A stretch of 64,000 nt of DNA from Nocardioides aromaticivorans. GTDB taxonomy: Bacteria > Actinomycetota > Actinomycetes > Propionibacteriales > Nocardioidaceae. The notes below the pieces were generated by a model that saw only the letters and a list, made by a program, of their open reading frames with translations, did not search any database and was not told the origin of the DNA. The position numbers and the translations under genes were made by a program. The stretch covers positions 4,599,001 to 4,663,000 of the forward strand of contig NZ_JACBZM010000001.1 in assembly GCF_013408525.1 (NCBI RefSeq), in the 5' to 3' direction. This document shows positions 27,061-36,363 of the stretch, piece after piece (position 1 is the first letter of the stretch; each line of letters begins with the position of its first letter).

Positions 27061-27903
27061 TCAGAGGTCGAGCGGGCTCGCCTCGTCGGGCGAGAGGCCC
27101 GCGTTGATGGCGCGGCCGGCCCGGCGCTTGTCGTTGACCCGCGCGATCACCTCGGAGATGAGGAAGAGGATGACCATCGGGACGGCCATGAAGGTCATCG
27201 TGAACGGGTCGCCGGAGGGGGTCATCACGGCGGCGAAGATGAAGCAGCCGACGATCATCCACGGCCGGTGGGCGCCCAGCGACTTGCCCTTGACGATGCC
27301 CGCGAGGTTGAGCAGGACGACGAAGACGGGGATCTCGAAGGCGATCCCGAAGCCGAGGAGGGTGCGCACGAAGAACGACAGGTAGTCGTTGAACTCCACC
27401 AGGTTGGTGAGGTCCGCCTGGGTGAACCCGATCAGGATCTCCAGGCCCTTGGGCAGGGTGACGTAGCCCAGGACGATGCCGGCGATGAACAGCGGGCCGG
27501 CGACGATCGCGAAGACCAGCGTCCAGCGCTTCTCCTCCCGGTGCAGGCCGGGGAGGATGAACGCCCAGATCTGGTAGAGCCAGACCGGGCTGGTCGCGAC
27601 GACGGCCGTGATGCCGCACAGCTTGAGGTAGAGCAGGAAGGGCCCGCCGATGCCGTTGGCCGTGGCCACCGTGCGGTCGGCGCCCAGCGCCTCGCGGGCC
27701 TGCTGGTAGGGCTCGTTGATGACCGCGAAGATCGGGTCGAAGAAGAACAGCGCGACCACGAAGGCCACGAGGATCGTGAAGACCGACTTCAGGAGGCGCG
27801 CGCGCAGCTCCCGGAGGTGGTCGGACAGCGCCATCCGGCCGTCCTGGCCGACGGGGTGGACCGGCTTGCCGATGAACAGCCGGGCGACCCCGGGCAGCGA
27901 CAT
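27061..27903 (-). CDS. tatC: Sec-independent protein translocase subunit TatC
   Basis: The 280-aa receptor core of the twin-arginine export machine. Six membrane segments are visible. Conserved features are MALSDHLRELRARLLKSV before helix 1, the FNDYLSFFVRTLLGFGIAFE stretch and FIFAAVMTPSGDPFTM. It starts 25 nt after the tatA stop. Confidence 0.96.
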   Translation of the reverse strand: MSLPGVARLFIGKPVHPVGQDGRMALSDHLRELRARLLKSVFTILVAFVVALFFFDPIFAVINEPYQQAREALGADRTVATANGIGGPFLLYLKLCGITAVVATSPVWLYQIWAFILPGLHREEKRWTLVFAIVAGPLFIAGIVLGYVTLPKGLEILIGFTQADLTNLVEFNDYLSFFVRTLLGFGIAFEIPVFVVLLNLAGIVKGKSLGAHRPWMIVGCFIFAAVMTPSGDPFTMTFMAVPMVILFLISEVIARVNDKRRAGRAINAGLSPDEASPLDL

Positions 27904-27928
27904 GGAGGTGGACCTGCGGGTGGTCGGA

Positions 27929-28189
27929 TCAGGCGTTCTTCTCGCGGTGCTCGTCGACGATCTCGCCCTCGGCGATGTCGTCGGCGGCGTTGAGCTCGCC
28001 GGTGGAGGCCGGCGCGGCCGGCTTCTTGTCGTCGTCCTTGAGGCCCTTGGTCTCGGCCTTGAAGATCCGCAGCGCCTGGCCGGTGCCCCGCGCGAGGTCG
28101 GGGAGCTTGGCGGCCCCGAACACGAGGATCACGATGGCCAGAATGATGAGCCACTCGGCTCCCTGGGGCATTCCGATCAGGGCAGACAT
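27929..28189 (-). CDS. tatA: twin-arginine translocase subunit TatA
   Basis: An 86-aa TatA. ATG 28189 (MSALIGMPQGAEWLIILAIV) is preferred because TatA normally begins just before the membrane helix; a TTG at 28201 would add four residues. The hinge FGAAKLPDLARGTGQALRIF and an acidic tail (EGEIVDEHREKNA) follow. It forms the translocation pore with TatC. No tatB is seen nearby, which is usual. Confidence 0.93.
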   Translation of the reverse strand: MSALIGMPQGAEWLIILAIVILVFGAAKLPDLARGTGQALRIFKAETKGLKDDDKKPAAPASTGELNAADDIAEGEIVDEHREKNA

Positions 28190-28248
28190 CGTGGGGACCA
28201 ACTCTCACTTCACGGGGTACGACGGACAGGCACCATGCTACGCCCACG

Positions 28249-29268
28249 TCACCCGTAGAGCCTGAGTGTGTCCTGTGCACTGGTCGTGAAAGAGTCGGTG
28301 AACTCTTCGGGGGTCACCACCTCGGCGTACGGCGCGAGGCGGAGCAGGAGCCGGTTGAGCCACCTGCGGTCCACGACGACGAGGTCGACCTCGGCCGTCC
28401 CGTCGGGGTCGATGCGCACGTCGCGGACGGGGTAGTACTCCGTCGCCCAGCGCGCCTCCGGCGCCAGCCGCAGTGTGGCGACGACCTGGTCGGGCCCCTC
28501 GACGTCGGCGAACAGGCCGTCGCTGAGGTCCCGCGGCGGCTGCGGGTCGGTCGCGGTCGGTGAGTCGAGGACCTCGAGCTTGGTGATCCGGTCCAGCCGG
28601 AACAGCCGCTCCCCCTCCGCCCGGTGGCACCAGGCGTCGAGATAGGAGAAGACGCCGTGCGTCACCACGCCGCGCGGGTCGACGACGCGCTCCGACTCCT
28701 CGTCGCGGGAGGGTACGTAGTAGGTCAGCCGCACCTGACGGCCCGCCTCGACGGCGTCGTTGAGCTCACGGGTCCGCTCCACGATCGCGACCTGCTCCGC
28801 GTCGCGCGGCGACGGCGTGACCGCCACGTGCGCGGCACCGGCGGTCGCCGCCGCACCCTCGAGCTTGTCGAGCACCCGGGCGACCAGGGCCCGGGTGTCA
28901 CCGGTCGAGGTGTCGCGGAGCATGCGCAGCGCCACGATGATCGCCGAGGCCTCCGTGGCGCTGAGGCGCAGCGGTCGGTCGAGGTACTCCGCGTTCTCGA
29001 CCCGGATGACGCCCTCGGTGATGACCCCGCCCTGCTCGGTCTGGATGGCGTCCAGGTCGACGTCGATCAGGTCGCCCGGGAGCCCGCCGGGCAGGCCGCA
29101 CATGAAGAGCACCTTGAGGTCGCGCAGGACCTGGTCGGACGTGGTACCGAGCAGGCGGGCGGCCTCGTCGAGGCGCACCCCGTCGCGGTGGTGGAGGAAC
29201 GGGACGAGCGTGAGCAGGCGGGCGACCTGGTCGCGGGCGCCGGAGGGGGGTGGGGTGGCGCGGCTCAT
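28249..29268 (-). CDS. pafC: WYL-domain transcriptional activator PafC
   Basis: A 339-aa protein with an N-terminal HTH (VRLDEAARLLGTTSDQVLRD) and a WYL domain carrying LTYYVPSRDEESERVVDPRG and SYLDAWCHRAEGERLFRLDRI. With PafB it forms the heterodimer that activates SOS-independent DNA-damage genes in mycobacteria. pafB and pafC are normally tightly linked; here an 85-bp gap with a composite repeat separates them. Confidence 0.93.
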   Translation of the reverse strand: MSRATPPPSGARDQVARLLTLVPFLHHRDGVRLDEAARLLGTTSDQVLRDLKVLFMCGLPGGLPGDLIDVDLDAIQTEQGGVITEGVIRVENAEYLDRPLRLSATEASAIIVALRMLRDTSTGDTRALVARVLDKLEGAAATAGAAHVAVTPSPRDAEQVAIVERTRELNDAVEAGRQVRLTYYVPSRDEESERVVDPRGVVTHGVFSYLDAWCHRAEGERLFRLDRITKLEVLDSPTATDPQPPRDLSDGLFADVEGPDQVVATLRLAPEARWATEYYPVRDVRIDPDGTAEVDLVVVDRRWLNRLLLRLAPYAEVVTPEEFTDSFTTSAQDTLRLYG

Positions 29269-29287
29269 CGGGTGCCTCGTGAGGTGC

Positions 29288-29309
29288 GTCGATGGGGCAG
29301 GAACTGCAG
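29288..29309. repeat. CTGCAG companion motif, copy at palindrome 3
   Basis: GTCGATGGGGCAGGAA runs into CTGCAG, about 17 bp before palindrome 3. It is in the gap between pafB and pafC. Confidence 0.75.
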
Positions 29310-29328
29310 CGTGGGGGGATCAGAAGTG

Positions 29329-29348
29329 GCGGTTTGGGACCAAACCGC
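29329..29348. repeat. dispersed palindrome, copy 3 (composite)
   Basis: The arms are GCGGTTTGG and complement around GA. It is 5 nt beyond the pafB stop in a codirectional gap, the closest copy to a stop of a multi-gene operon. Confidence 0.92.
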
Positions 29349-29353
29349 AACAC

Positions 29354-30325
29354 TCACGACGCGCATCCGACGACCTCCGTCAACCGAGCGACGACCTGGG
29401 CCCGGACAGCGGCTGGTTCCAGGATCACCACGTCCGGCCCGTGCCCGAGGACGTCGTCCGCGAGACCCTGCGCCTGTCGGACCAGCTCGACTCGGTCCCA
29501 GCGGGTGCGCTCGTCCGGCCCCGGTACGCCGACCTCGACCCTGGTCGCGGACCGCCGGAAGCCGTGCCCGGCACCCTCACGCACGAGCAGCACGGCGTGC
29601 TCGGTGGCGGTCGGCGGGGCCAGCCGTCGCGCGATCGAGCGGACGTCGGTGTCCTCCGGGACGTCGTACGCACCCGGCGGGCCGACGAGGCGCACCTCGC
29701 CCTGGACGCGGGAGAGCCGGAAGACGCGCTCGTCGGCGCGGTCGCGGTCGTAGCCGACGAGATACCAGCGGCCGGCGTGGCGGACCACTCCCCACGGCTG
29801 GACGTGGCGCGTCAGAGGCGCGTCCGCGCCCGGGCGCTGGTAGTCGAACTCGATCTCGGTGCGTTCGCAGACGGCGAGCCAGCACTTCTCGAAGCCCGGC
29901 TCCTCCGCGGTGAGCAGCGGCTGGGCGATGTCGAGGGCGTCGAGGTCGACGTCGATGCCCGCCGCCGACAGCTTCCGTACGGCGTCCGAGGTCGCCTGGG
30001 CCATGGTGGCGTGCTGCCAGACCCGGGAGGCGAGGCCGACCACGGCGGCCTCCTCGGGAGTCAGCTCGACGTCGGGGAGGGCGAACGCCTCGGGCGGGAT
30101 CCGGTAGCCGACCTCGTCCTCGAAGAGGGGATCGATGGTGGCCACGTCGACGGGTACGCCGAGGCTGCGCAGCTCGTCCTTGTCGCGCTCGAACATCTTC
30201 TCGAAGGCGTCCGGGCGCGAGTCCGGGTAGAGCAGCTCCCGGATGCGCTCCTTGGCGATCGGTCGCCGCTGCACGAGCAGCATGATGAGGAGATTCAGCA
30301 GCCGCTCGCTCTTGGGTGCGGGCAT
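29354..30325 (-). CDS. pafB: WYL-domain transcriptional activator PafB
   Basis: A 323-aa PafB. The N-terminal winged HTH region is SERLLNLLIMLLVQRRPIAKE, then the WYL domain shows IEFDYQRPGADAPLTRHVQP and RWYLVGYDRDRADERVFRLS. It works with PafC and is in the same operon as pafA. The start is ATG 30325, 24 nt after the FKBP gene's stop. Confidence 0.93.
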   Translation of the reverse strand: MPAPKSERLLNLLIMLLVQRRPIAKERIRELLYPDSRPDAFEKMFERDKDELRSLGVPVDVATIDPLFEDEVGYRIPPEAFALPDVELTPEEAAVVGLASRVWQHATMAQATSDAVRKLSAAGIDVDLDALDIAQPLLTAEEPGFEKCWLAVCERTEIEFDYQRPGADAPLTRHVQPWGVVRHAGRWYLVGYDRDRADERVFRLSRVQGEVRLVGPPGAYDVPEDTDVRSIARRLAPPTATEHAVLLVREGAGHGFRRSATRVEVGVPGPDERTRWDRVELVRQAQGLADDVLGHGPDVVILEPAAVRAQVVARLTEVVGCAS

Positions 30326-30349
30326 GGTTCCGATTCTGCCCTGTGACCG

Positions 30350-31471
30350 CTACTCCGAGGGGGTGGAGGACGGCGAGCCCGTGGCAGACCCGGAGGGCGA
30401 GCCCGACGGCGAGCCGGACGGCGAGGCGGTCTCGGACGGCTTCGGGGCCGGCTCGACGTCCGCGACGTCGAGGATGTCGACCACGAAGTAGAGCGTGGAG
30501 TTCGCCGGGATGTCCTTGCCCTGCGCCTTGTTGCCGTAGCCCAGCTTCGGCGGGATCTGCAGGAGCACGCGGCTGCCGACCGGCAGGCCGACGAGGCCCT
30601 GCGACCAGCCCTTCACGACCGATGCCGCATCGCCGCCGACGACGGCCTCGAGGCCGCGCCCGTCGCTGTAGCTCTCGTCGAAGGGCTTCTTCCCCTTCGG
30701 GATCTGGCCGAGGTAGCTGGCAAGGATCTTCTGGCCGCTCTTGACGACCGGGCCGGTGCCCTTGACCAGGGTGGCGACCTCGAGGTCGCCCGACGGGGCG
30801 GGGGCGCCCTTGAAGTCGAGGCTGGCGGGCACGCCGTCCTTCTCGACGATCTTCGGCGCCCAGGCCGGCGCCTTCTGGGCGGTGCCGGCCGGGCCGGCGA
30901 GCGCGGCGACGTCCGCGACGATCAGCAGGCCGTCCTCGTTGCCGATGTCCATCGAGGCCATGGCCTGCTGGACCGTCGAGTTGCCGATGTAGTCCTTGAG
31001 CAGCTTGTCGCTGCCGACGGTCACCGCGATCCGGGTACCGACGGTCGTGCCGGGCTTGATCTCGGAGACGAGCGACTGCGTCAGCAGGTCGGCGACGCTT
31101 TGCGGCTCGGCCTTGGCGCCGACCTTCACGAGCGAGCCCACGTTGTAGTCGTGGCCGTCGTCGACGTACGTCGAGTAGTTGACCTTGTGGGTGTAGCCGT
31201 TGGCGATCGTGAAGTTCAGCAGGACCACGTCGTCCTTGGCGACCTCGTCGCCATCGCCCTTGGCGATGACCTTGCTGGTCGCGTCGCCCGGGGCGAGGGT
31301 GCCCTTCCAGTCGATCTTGGGCGCCTCACCCACGTCGCCGCTGACCGAGACGGCGTCGAAGCCCTTCAGCTCCTCGTCGCTGCTGCCGCAGGCGGCCAGC
31401 GTGAGGGAGGCCGGCAGCAGCGCGGTGACGAGCAGGGTCGCGGGACGAGGCAGGCGCTTCAGCACGCGCAA
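30350..31471 (-). CDS. FKBP-type peptidyl-prolyl isomerase lipoprotein
   Basis: A 373-aa protein with lipoprotein signal (ATLLVTALLPASLTLAAC) and two FKBP-like domains: residues ~60-190 (VLLNFTIANGYTHKVNYSTY) and ~240-335 (GQKILASYLGQIPKGKKPFD ... VVKGWSQGLVGLPVGSRVLL). The second keeps the typical FKBP pattern and PPKLGYGNKAQG. A Ser/Pro/Gly tail of ~25 residues with SPSG repeats ends it. It is probably a membrane-anchored folding helper. It lies between pafA and pafB in the same operon. Confidence 0.92.
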   Translation of the reverse strand: MRVLKRLPRPATLLVTALLPASLTLAACGSSDEELKGFDAVSVSGDVGEAPKIDWKGTLAPGDATSKVIAKGDGDEVAKDDVVLLNFTIANGYTHKVNYSTYVDDGHDYNVGSLVKVGAKAEPQSVADLLTQSLVSEIKPGTTVGTRIAVTVGSDKLLKDYIGNSTVQQAMASMDIGNEDGLLIVADVAALAGPAGTAQKAPAWAPKIVEKDGVPASLDFKGAPAPSGDLEVATLVKGTGPVVKSGQKILASYLGQIPKGKKPFDESYSDGRGLEAVVGGDAASVVKGWSQGLVGLPVGSRVLLQIPPKLGYGNKAQGKDIPANSTLYFVVDILDVADVEPAPKPSETASPSGSPSGSPSGSATGSPSSTPSE

Positions 31472-31509
31472 ACCTTACCCAGTCGGCCTGAGCCCGGGTG
31501 TCAGGTGGG

Positions 31510-32871
31510 CTACATGCCGTCGATCAGGCGCTGGACCCGCTCGTCGTACGCGCGGAACGGGTCCTTGCAGAGAACGGTGCGCTGCGCCTGGTCGTTGAGC
31601 TTGAGGTGCACCCAGTCGACCGTGAAGTCGCGCCGGCGCTCCTGCGCCTTGCGGATGAACTCGCCGCGCAGTCGGGCGCGGGTGTTCTGGGGCGGCACCG
31701 ACTTCGCCTCGAAGATCTTGAGGTCGCTGGTCACCCGGGTGACGGCGCCACGCTTCTCCAGGAGGTAGTAGAGCCCGCGGTTGCGGTGGATGTCGTGGTA
31801 GGCGAGGTCGAGCTGGGCGATGCGGGGGTGGCTCATCGGCAGGCCGTGCTTCGCGCGGTAGCGGTCGATCAGCTTCCACTTGATGACCCAGTCGATCTCC
31901 CGGTCGACGAGGCCCAGGTCGTCGGACTCGACCGCCTTGAGCGTGCGCTCCCACAGGTCGAGCGAGCGCTCGATCACGGGAGTGGCGATGCCGCGGCGGT
32001 CCACGAAGTCGCGTGCCTTGGTGAGGTACTCGGCCTGGATGTCGAGCGCGCTCGCCTCGCGGCCGTTGGCCAGCCGGACCTTGCGCCTGCCGGTGACGTC
32101 GTGGGAGATCTCGCGGATCGCCCTGATCGGGTTCTCCATCGTGAGGTCGCGCATCACCACGCCCTCCTCGATCATCCGGAGCACCAGGTCGCACGACGCG
32201 ACCTTGAGCATCGTGGTCGTCTCGCTCATGTTCGAGTCGCCGACGATGACGTGGAGGCGGCGGTACTTCTCGGCGTCGGCGTGCGGCTCGTCGCGCGTGT
32301 TGATGATCGGGCGGCTGCGGGTGGTGGCGCTGGAGACGCCCTCCCAGATGTGCTCCGCGCGCTGGCTGACGGCGTACGACGTGCCGCGCGGCGTCTGCGT
32401 CACCTTGCCTGCACCGACGATGACCTGCCGGGTGACGAGGAACGGGATCAGGACGTCGGCGAGGCGGCTGAACTCCCCTGCCCTGCTGACCAGGTAGTTC
32501 TCGTGGCAGCCGTAGGAGTTGCCGGCCGAGTCGGTGTTGTTCTTGAACAGGTAGATCTCGCCGGCGATGCCCTCGTCGTGCAGCCGCTGCTCGGCGTCGA
32601 GCAGGAGGCCCTCGAGGACCCGCTCCCCCGCCTTGTCGTGGGTGACCAGGTCGACGACGTCGTCGCACTCCGGGGTGGCGTACTCCGGGTGGCTGCCGAC
32701 GTCGAGGTAGAGCCGGGCACCGTTGCGCAGGAAGACGTTGCTGCTGCGTCCCCAGCTGACGACCTTGCGGAACAGGTAGCGCGCGACCTCGTCGGGGCTG
32801 AGCCGGCGCTGGCCGCGGAACGTGCAGGTGACGCCGTACTCGTTCTCGATACCGAAGATGCGCCGGTCCAT
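31510..32871 (-). CDS. pafA: Pup--protein ligase PafA
   Basis: A 453-aa glutamine-synthetase-like ligase that joins the C-terminal Glu of Pup to substrate lysines. The start [16 protein letters not shown] and the catalytic aspartate region [16 protein letters not shown] are kept, as are [20 protein letters not shown] and [19 protein letters not shown]. It shares folds and many motifs with Dop at 36364 but lacks the Dop loop. It heads the minus-strand operon toward helY. Confidence 0.97.
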   Translation of the reverse strand: MDRRIFGIENEYGVTCTFRGQRRLSPDEVARYLFRKVVSWGRSSNVFLRNGARLYLDVGSHPEYATPECDDVVDLVTHDKAGERVLEGLLLDAEQRLHDEGIAGEIYLFKNNTDSAGNSYGCHENYLVSRAGEFSRLADVLIPFLVTRQVIVGAGKVTQTPRGTSYAVSQRAEHIWEGVSSATTRSRPIINTRDEPHADAEKYRRLHVIVGDSNMSETTTMLKVASCDLVLRMIEEGVVMRDLTMENPIRAIREISHDVTGRRKVRLANGREASALDIQAEYLTKARDFVDRRGIATPVIERSLDLWERTLKAVESDDLGLVDREIDWVIKWKLIDRYRAKHGLPMSHPRIAQLDLAYHDIHRNRGLYYLLEKRGAVTRVTSDLKIFEAKSVPPQNTRARLRGEFIRKAQERRRDFTVDWVHLKLNDQAQRTVLCKDPFRAYDERVQRLIDGM

Positions 32872-32915
32872 GTATGCACATTACTGGCCCGGACGGCATC
32901 GGGTACCGGACGCGC

Positions 32916-34343
32916 ATGAACAGCTCCGCGAACTTCGCGACCCGACCCGCCGACAGCATGCCGGTGTGGTTCACCCGCGCACGCCCGGGGCCGTTCCCGC
33001 CCCCGCCCGCGCGGTCGGTGTGCGACGTCGCGGTCGTCGGCGCAGGTGTGGCCGGGCTGCTCACCGCCCTGCTCCTGGCCCGGGCCGGACGGTCGGTCGT
33101 GGTGCTGGAGGCACGCCGTGTCGGCGACGGGACGTCGGGGCACACGACCGGGAAGGTGAGCCTCCTGCAGGGCACCAAGCTCAGCCGGGTGCTGCGGTCC
33201 AACCCGCCGTCGGCGGCGCGCAGGTACGTCGAGGCGGGGCGCGAGGGCCAGGCGTGGCTGCGGCGGTACTGCGACGACCACGGCCTGCTGGCCGAGGGTC
33301 GCCATGCGACGACGTACGCCGGCACCCGCGTCGGCGAGGTCCGGGCGCGGGCCGAGCTGCTGGCCTCCCGTACGGCGGGGCTGCCGGTCGAGTGGACCAA
33401 CTCCGTCGAGCTCCCCTACGAGGTCCGTGGCGCCGTACGCCTCGAGGACCAGTTCCAGCTCGACGCCATGGAGCTGCTCTCGGCCTTGACGGCCGACGTC
33501 GTCGCGGCCGGCGCCGGACTCCACGAGGGGGCGCGGGTGACCACGGTGGTCCACGACGGGGACGGGGTGACCCTGACGACGGACGCCGGCGCCGTGGTGG
33601 ACGCCGGGCAGGTGGTGCTCGCGACGAACCAGCCGATCCTCGACCGCGGAGCGTTCTTCGCGCGCCTCCAGCCGCAGCGTTCGTACGCCGCCACGCTCAC
33701 GTCGTCATGGCAGCCGGCCGGGATGCACCTGTCGGCCGACCACGCCGTCCGCTCGGTGCGGTCGGTCAGCGGCGCCGACGGCGAGGAGCTGCTGATGGTC
33801 GGCGGCTCGGGCCACGTCACCGGCCGCAGCACCCCGGAGCGGCACGTCGAACGGCTCCTGCGGTGGGCGGAGCACTGCTTCCCCGGCAGCGAGGTGCGGC
33901 ACGTCTGGTCCGCCCAGGACCAGTCGCCCGTCACCGCGCTCCCCTACGTCGGCCCGCTCCTCCCCGGCGACCACCGCATCCAGGTGGTGACGGGCTTCGA
34001 CAAGTGGGGGCTCAGCACGGCGCCCGCAGCGGCACTCGTGCTCGCGGCCGACATCCTCGGCGGGGCGGTGCCGTCGTGGGGATCGGCCCTGCGCAGCTGG
34101 ACGCCCCGGGAGGTGCTCGCCGCCGGCCGCGCCGCGCTGGTCAACGCGGAGGTCGGCTGGCAGCTGGCCTGCGGGTACGCCGCCCGCCCGTTCCGTGACG
34201 ACGCACCCCGCTGCACCCACCTCGGTGGGGTGCTGTCGTGGAACGGCGCCGATCAGTCGTGGGACTGCCCGCTGCACGGGTCGCGGTTCGGGGTGGATGG
34301 GGGTGTTCTGGAGGGGCCGGCGACGCGGTCGCTCGAGCCCTGA
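32916..34343 (+). CDS. FAD-dependent oxidoreductase with C-terminal Rieske domain
   Basis: A 475-aa DAO-type flavoprotein (VAVVGAGVAGLLTALLLARA, later TGFDKWGLSTAPAAALVLA) followed by a short Rieske 2Fe-2S domain (CTHLGGVLSWNGADQ, CPLHGSRF). ATG 32916 is preferred over ATG 32874, which lies 3 nt from the divergent pafA start and has no RBS. The substrate is unknown. It sits between pafA and prcA in the proteasome locus, on the opposite strand, and its stop is 1 nt from a palindrome variant. No functional link to the proteasome is shown. Confidence 0.85.
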   Translation: MNSSANFATRPADSMPVWFTRARPGPFPPPPARSVCDVAVVGAGVAGLLTALLLARAGRSVVVLEARRVGDGTSGHTTGKVSLLQGTKLSRVLRSNPPSAARRYVEAGREGQAWLRRYCDDHGLLAEGRHATTYAGTRVGEVRARAELLASRTAGLPVEWTNSVELPYEVRGAVRLEDQFQLDAMELLSALTADVVAAGAGLHEGARVTTVVHDGDGVTLTTDAGAVVDAGQVVLATNQPILDRGAFFARLQPQRSYAATLTSSWQPAGMHLSADHAVRSVRSVSGADGEELLMVGGSGHVTGRSTPERHVERLLRWAEHCFPGSEVRHVWSAQDQSPVTALPYVGPLLPGDHRIQVVTGFDKWGLSTAPAAALVLAADILGGAVPSWGSALRSWTPREVLAAGRAALVNAEVGWQLACGYAARPFRDDAPRCTHLGGVLSWNGADQSWDCPLHGSRFGVDGGVLEGPATRSLEP

Positions 34344-34344
34344 G

Positions 34345-34371
34345 TGCTGCGGTTCGGGCCGAACCGCAGCA
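34345..34371. repeat. dispersed palindrome, variant copy 4
   Basis: The arms are TGCTGCGGTTCGG and complement, 13 bp, with a single central base. It differs from the main form in the inner arm (TTCGG for TTTGG), and both arms changed together, so pairing is kept. It lies between convergent oxidoreductase and prcA. Confidence 0.85.
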
Positions 34372-34382
34372 ATCCCAACCCG

Positions 34383-35216
34383 CTACAGCGGCGGCGCCAC
34401 CGGCGGCTCGCCCGAACCGTTCCCACCGTTGTCGCCGGATGCCGGCGTGGGCGGGAGGTCGGTGGGCGTCTCGGAGGTGTGTGCCGCGGGGGCGGTCTCG
34501 GCCGGTCCCCGCTCGCCCAGCAGCTCCGCCAGCCGCGCCGGGAGGATCCGGCGGAACTTGCGGGGCTGGATGCGGGTGCGGTCGAGCACCGCGACCTCGA
34601 GGTCCTCGACCGGGATCACCCGGTCCTGGACCTGCCCACCGTCGGCGCTGTGCCCCAGGGCGGCCACCGCGACCTTGAGCGCGGAGGCGAGGTCGGCCCC
34701 CTCCGCGTAGTTGTCCCGGAGGTACGACGACACCGTCTCCGCGTCGCCGCCCATCACCGCGTAGCCGTGCTCGTCGGCGACACGGCCCTCGTAGGTGAGC
34801 CGGTAGATCTGGTCGTCGGCGGCGCTCTCGCCGATCTCGGCGACGAAGATCTCGACTTCGTAGGGCTTCTCGCCGCCCGAGGAGAAGATGGTGCCGAGGG
34901 TCTGGGCGTAGGCGTTGGCGAGGCCGCGGCCGGTCACGTCGCGACGGTCGTAGGCGTAGCCGCGCATGTCGGCGAGGCGGACCCCGGCGATGCGGAGGTT
35001 CTCGAACTCGTTGTAGCGGCCGACCGCGGCGAAGGCGAGGCGGTCGTAGAGCTCGGACACCTTGTGCAGCGCCTGCGAGGGGTTCTCGGTGACGAGGAGC
35101 ACGCCGTCGGCGTACTGGACGGCTGCGAGGGACCGGCCGCGGGCGATGCCCTTGCGGGCGAAGTCGGCCCGGTCCTTCATCAGCTGCTCGGGCGAGACGT
35201 AGAACGGGGTGCTCAT
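34383..35216 (-). CDS. prcA: proteasome subunit alpha
   Basis: A 277-aa 20S alpha subunit. Start ATG 35216 ([20 protein letters not shown]) is the usual gate-forming N-terminus; it overlaps prcB's stop (ATGA). The fold is typical ([37 protein letters not shown]). The last ~45 residues are a Pro/Gly-rich disordered tail, where the ARC C-terminus may dock near the ring surface. Alpha rings cap the beta rings of the core particle. Confidence 0.96.
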   Translation of the reverse strand: MSTPFYVSPEQLMKDRADFARKGIARGRSLAAVQYADGVLLVTENPSQALHKVSELYDRLAFAAVGRYNEFENLRIAGVRLADMRGYAYDRRDVTGRGLANAYAQTLGTIFSSGGEKPYEVEIFVAEIGESAADDQIYRLTYEGRVADEHGYAVMGGDAETVSSYLRDNYAEGADLASALKVAVAALGHSADGGQVQDRVIPVEDLEVAVLDRTRIQPRKFRRILPARLAELLGERGPAETAPAAHTSETPTDLPPTPASGDNGGNGSGEPPVAPPL

Positions 35217-36067
35217 GCCTGGGCCTCCTCTCCGCCGCCGGGAAGCGGGGCCACCGGTCCGTCGGGCCTCACCATCCGGGCTCCGACGAGCTGGTCGGCG
35301 AGCGCGGACAGCGTCTCCTCGGGCAGGCGCAGGACGCCGTCGGCGGTGACCACCCACACGACCGGGAAGATCCGGCGGGTGAGGTCGGGTCCGCCGGTCG
35401 CGGAGTCGTCGTCCGCGGCGTCGTACAGGGCCTGGAGGCACACACGCACGGCGTCGTCCTGGCTGAGGTCGTCGCGGTAGAGCTTCTTCAGCGCACCGCG
35501 GGCGAAGAGGGACCCGGAGCCGACCGTGAAGAAGGACGCCTCCTCGTGGCGGCCGCCGGTCACGTCGTAGCCGAAGATCCGGCCGACGCCGCGGTCGAGG
35601 TCGTAGCCCGCGAACATCGGGACGACGGCGAGGCCCTGCATCGCCATCCCCAGGTTGGCGCGGATCAGCGCGGAGAGGCGGTTGGCCTTGCCGTCGAGGG
35701 ACAGGATCGTGCCCTCGATCTTCTCGTAGTGCTCGAGCTCGACCTGGAAGAGGCGGACCATCTCGACGGCGAGCCCGGCCGTGCCGGCGATGCCGACCAC
35801 GGAGTACTCGTCGGCCGGGAAGACCTTCTCGATGTCGCGCTGGGCGATCACGTTGCCCATCGTCGCGCGGCGGTCGCCCGCCATCACCAGGCCACCCGGG
35901 AAGGTGGCGGCGACGATGGTGGTGCCGTGTGGGGCGAGCTCGGCCGCGCTGCCCGCAGGGAGCGAGCGGCGCGCCGGGAGCAGGTCAGGGGCGTTCTCGG
36001 CGATGAAGTCGCTGAACGAGGAGGTGCCCGGGCGCAGGAACGCACCCGGGATGCGCGCGTCGTTCAT
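35213..36067 (-). CDS. prcB: proteasome subunit beta (catalytic)
   Basis: A 284-aa subunit made with a 48-residue propeptide. The processing site is [11 protein letters not shown], giving Thr49 as the N-terminal nucleophile; the [15 protein letters not shown] segment follows. Its start is 6 nt after the pup stop. Threonine-type protease forming the inner rings of the core. Confidence 0.97.
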   Translation of the reverse strand: MNDARIPGAFLRPGTSSFSDFIAENAPDLLPARRSLPAGSAAELAPHGTTIVAATFPGGLVMAGDRRATMGNVIAQRDIEKVFPADEYSVVGIAGTAGLAVEMVRLFQVELEHYEKIEGTILSLDGKANRLSALIRANLGMAMQGLAVVPMFAGYDLDRGVGRIFGYDVTGGRHEEASFFTVGSGSLFARGALKKLYRDDLSQDDAVRVCLQALYDAADDDSATGGPDLTRRIFPVVWVVTADGVLRLPEETLSALADQLVGARMVRPDGPVAPLPGGGEEAQA

Positions 36068-36073
36068 GGGCGA

Positions 36074-36271
36074 CTACTCGCCGCCCTTCTGGATGAACGA
36101 CTTCACGAAGTCCTCGGCGTTGGACTCGAGGACGTCGTCGATCTCGTCGAGGATCGCGTCGACGTCCTCGTCGAGCCCTTCCTTGCGCTCGGCGACGTCG
36201 GACTCGGTGACGGCCTCGGTCGTCTCCTCGGTCTCCTCCGCCTTGCGCGGCTGCTTCTGCTCCTGGGCCAT
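36074..36271 (-). CDS. pup: prokaryotic ubiquitin-like protein Pup (ends in GGE)
   Basis: A 65-aa acidic, disordered protein (MAQEQKQPRKAEETEETT, then the helical EGLDEDVDAILDEIDDVLE) that tags proteins for the proteasome. The last codons read GGC GGC GAG TAG, so it ends Gly-Gly-Glu. The Glu form needs no deamidation before ligation by PafA, unlike the GGQ form of mycobacteria. It precedes prcB and prcA as usual. Confidence 0.97.
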   Translation of the reverse strand: MAQEQKQPRKAEETEETTEAVTESDVAERKEGLDEDVDAILDEIDDVLESNAEDFVKSFIQKGGE

Positions 36272-36363
36272 GACGCAACCCTATCCACTTGCTGGCTGTG
36301 CGCGAGTGACTTGTCAGGTCACGGTTTGGCCATCGGTACGACGACCGGCCGATCGGCCACCAC

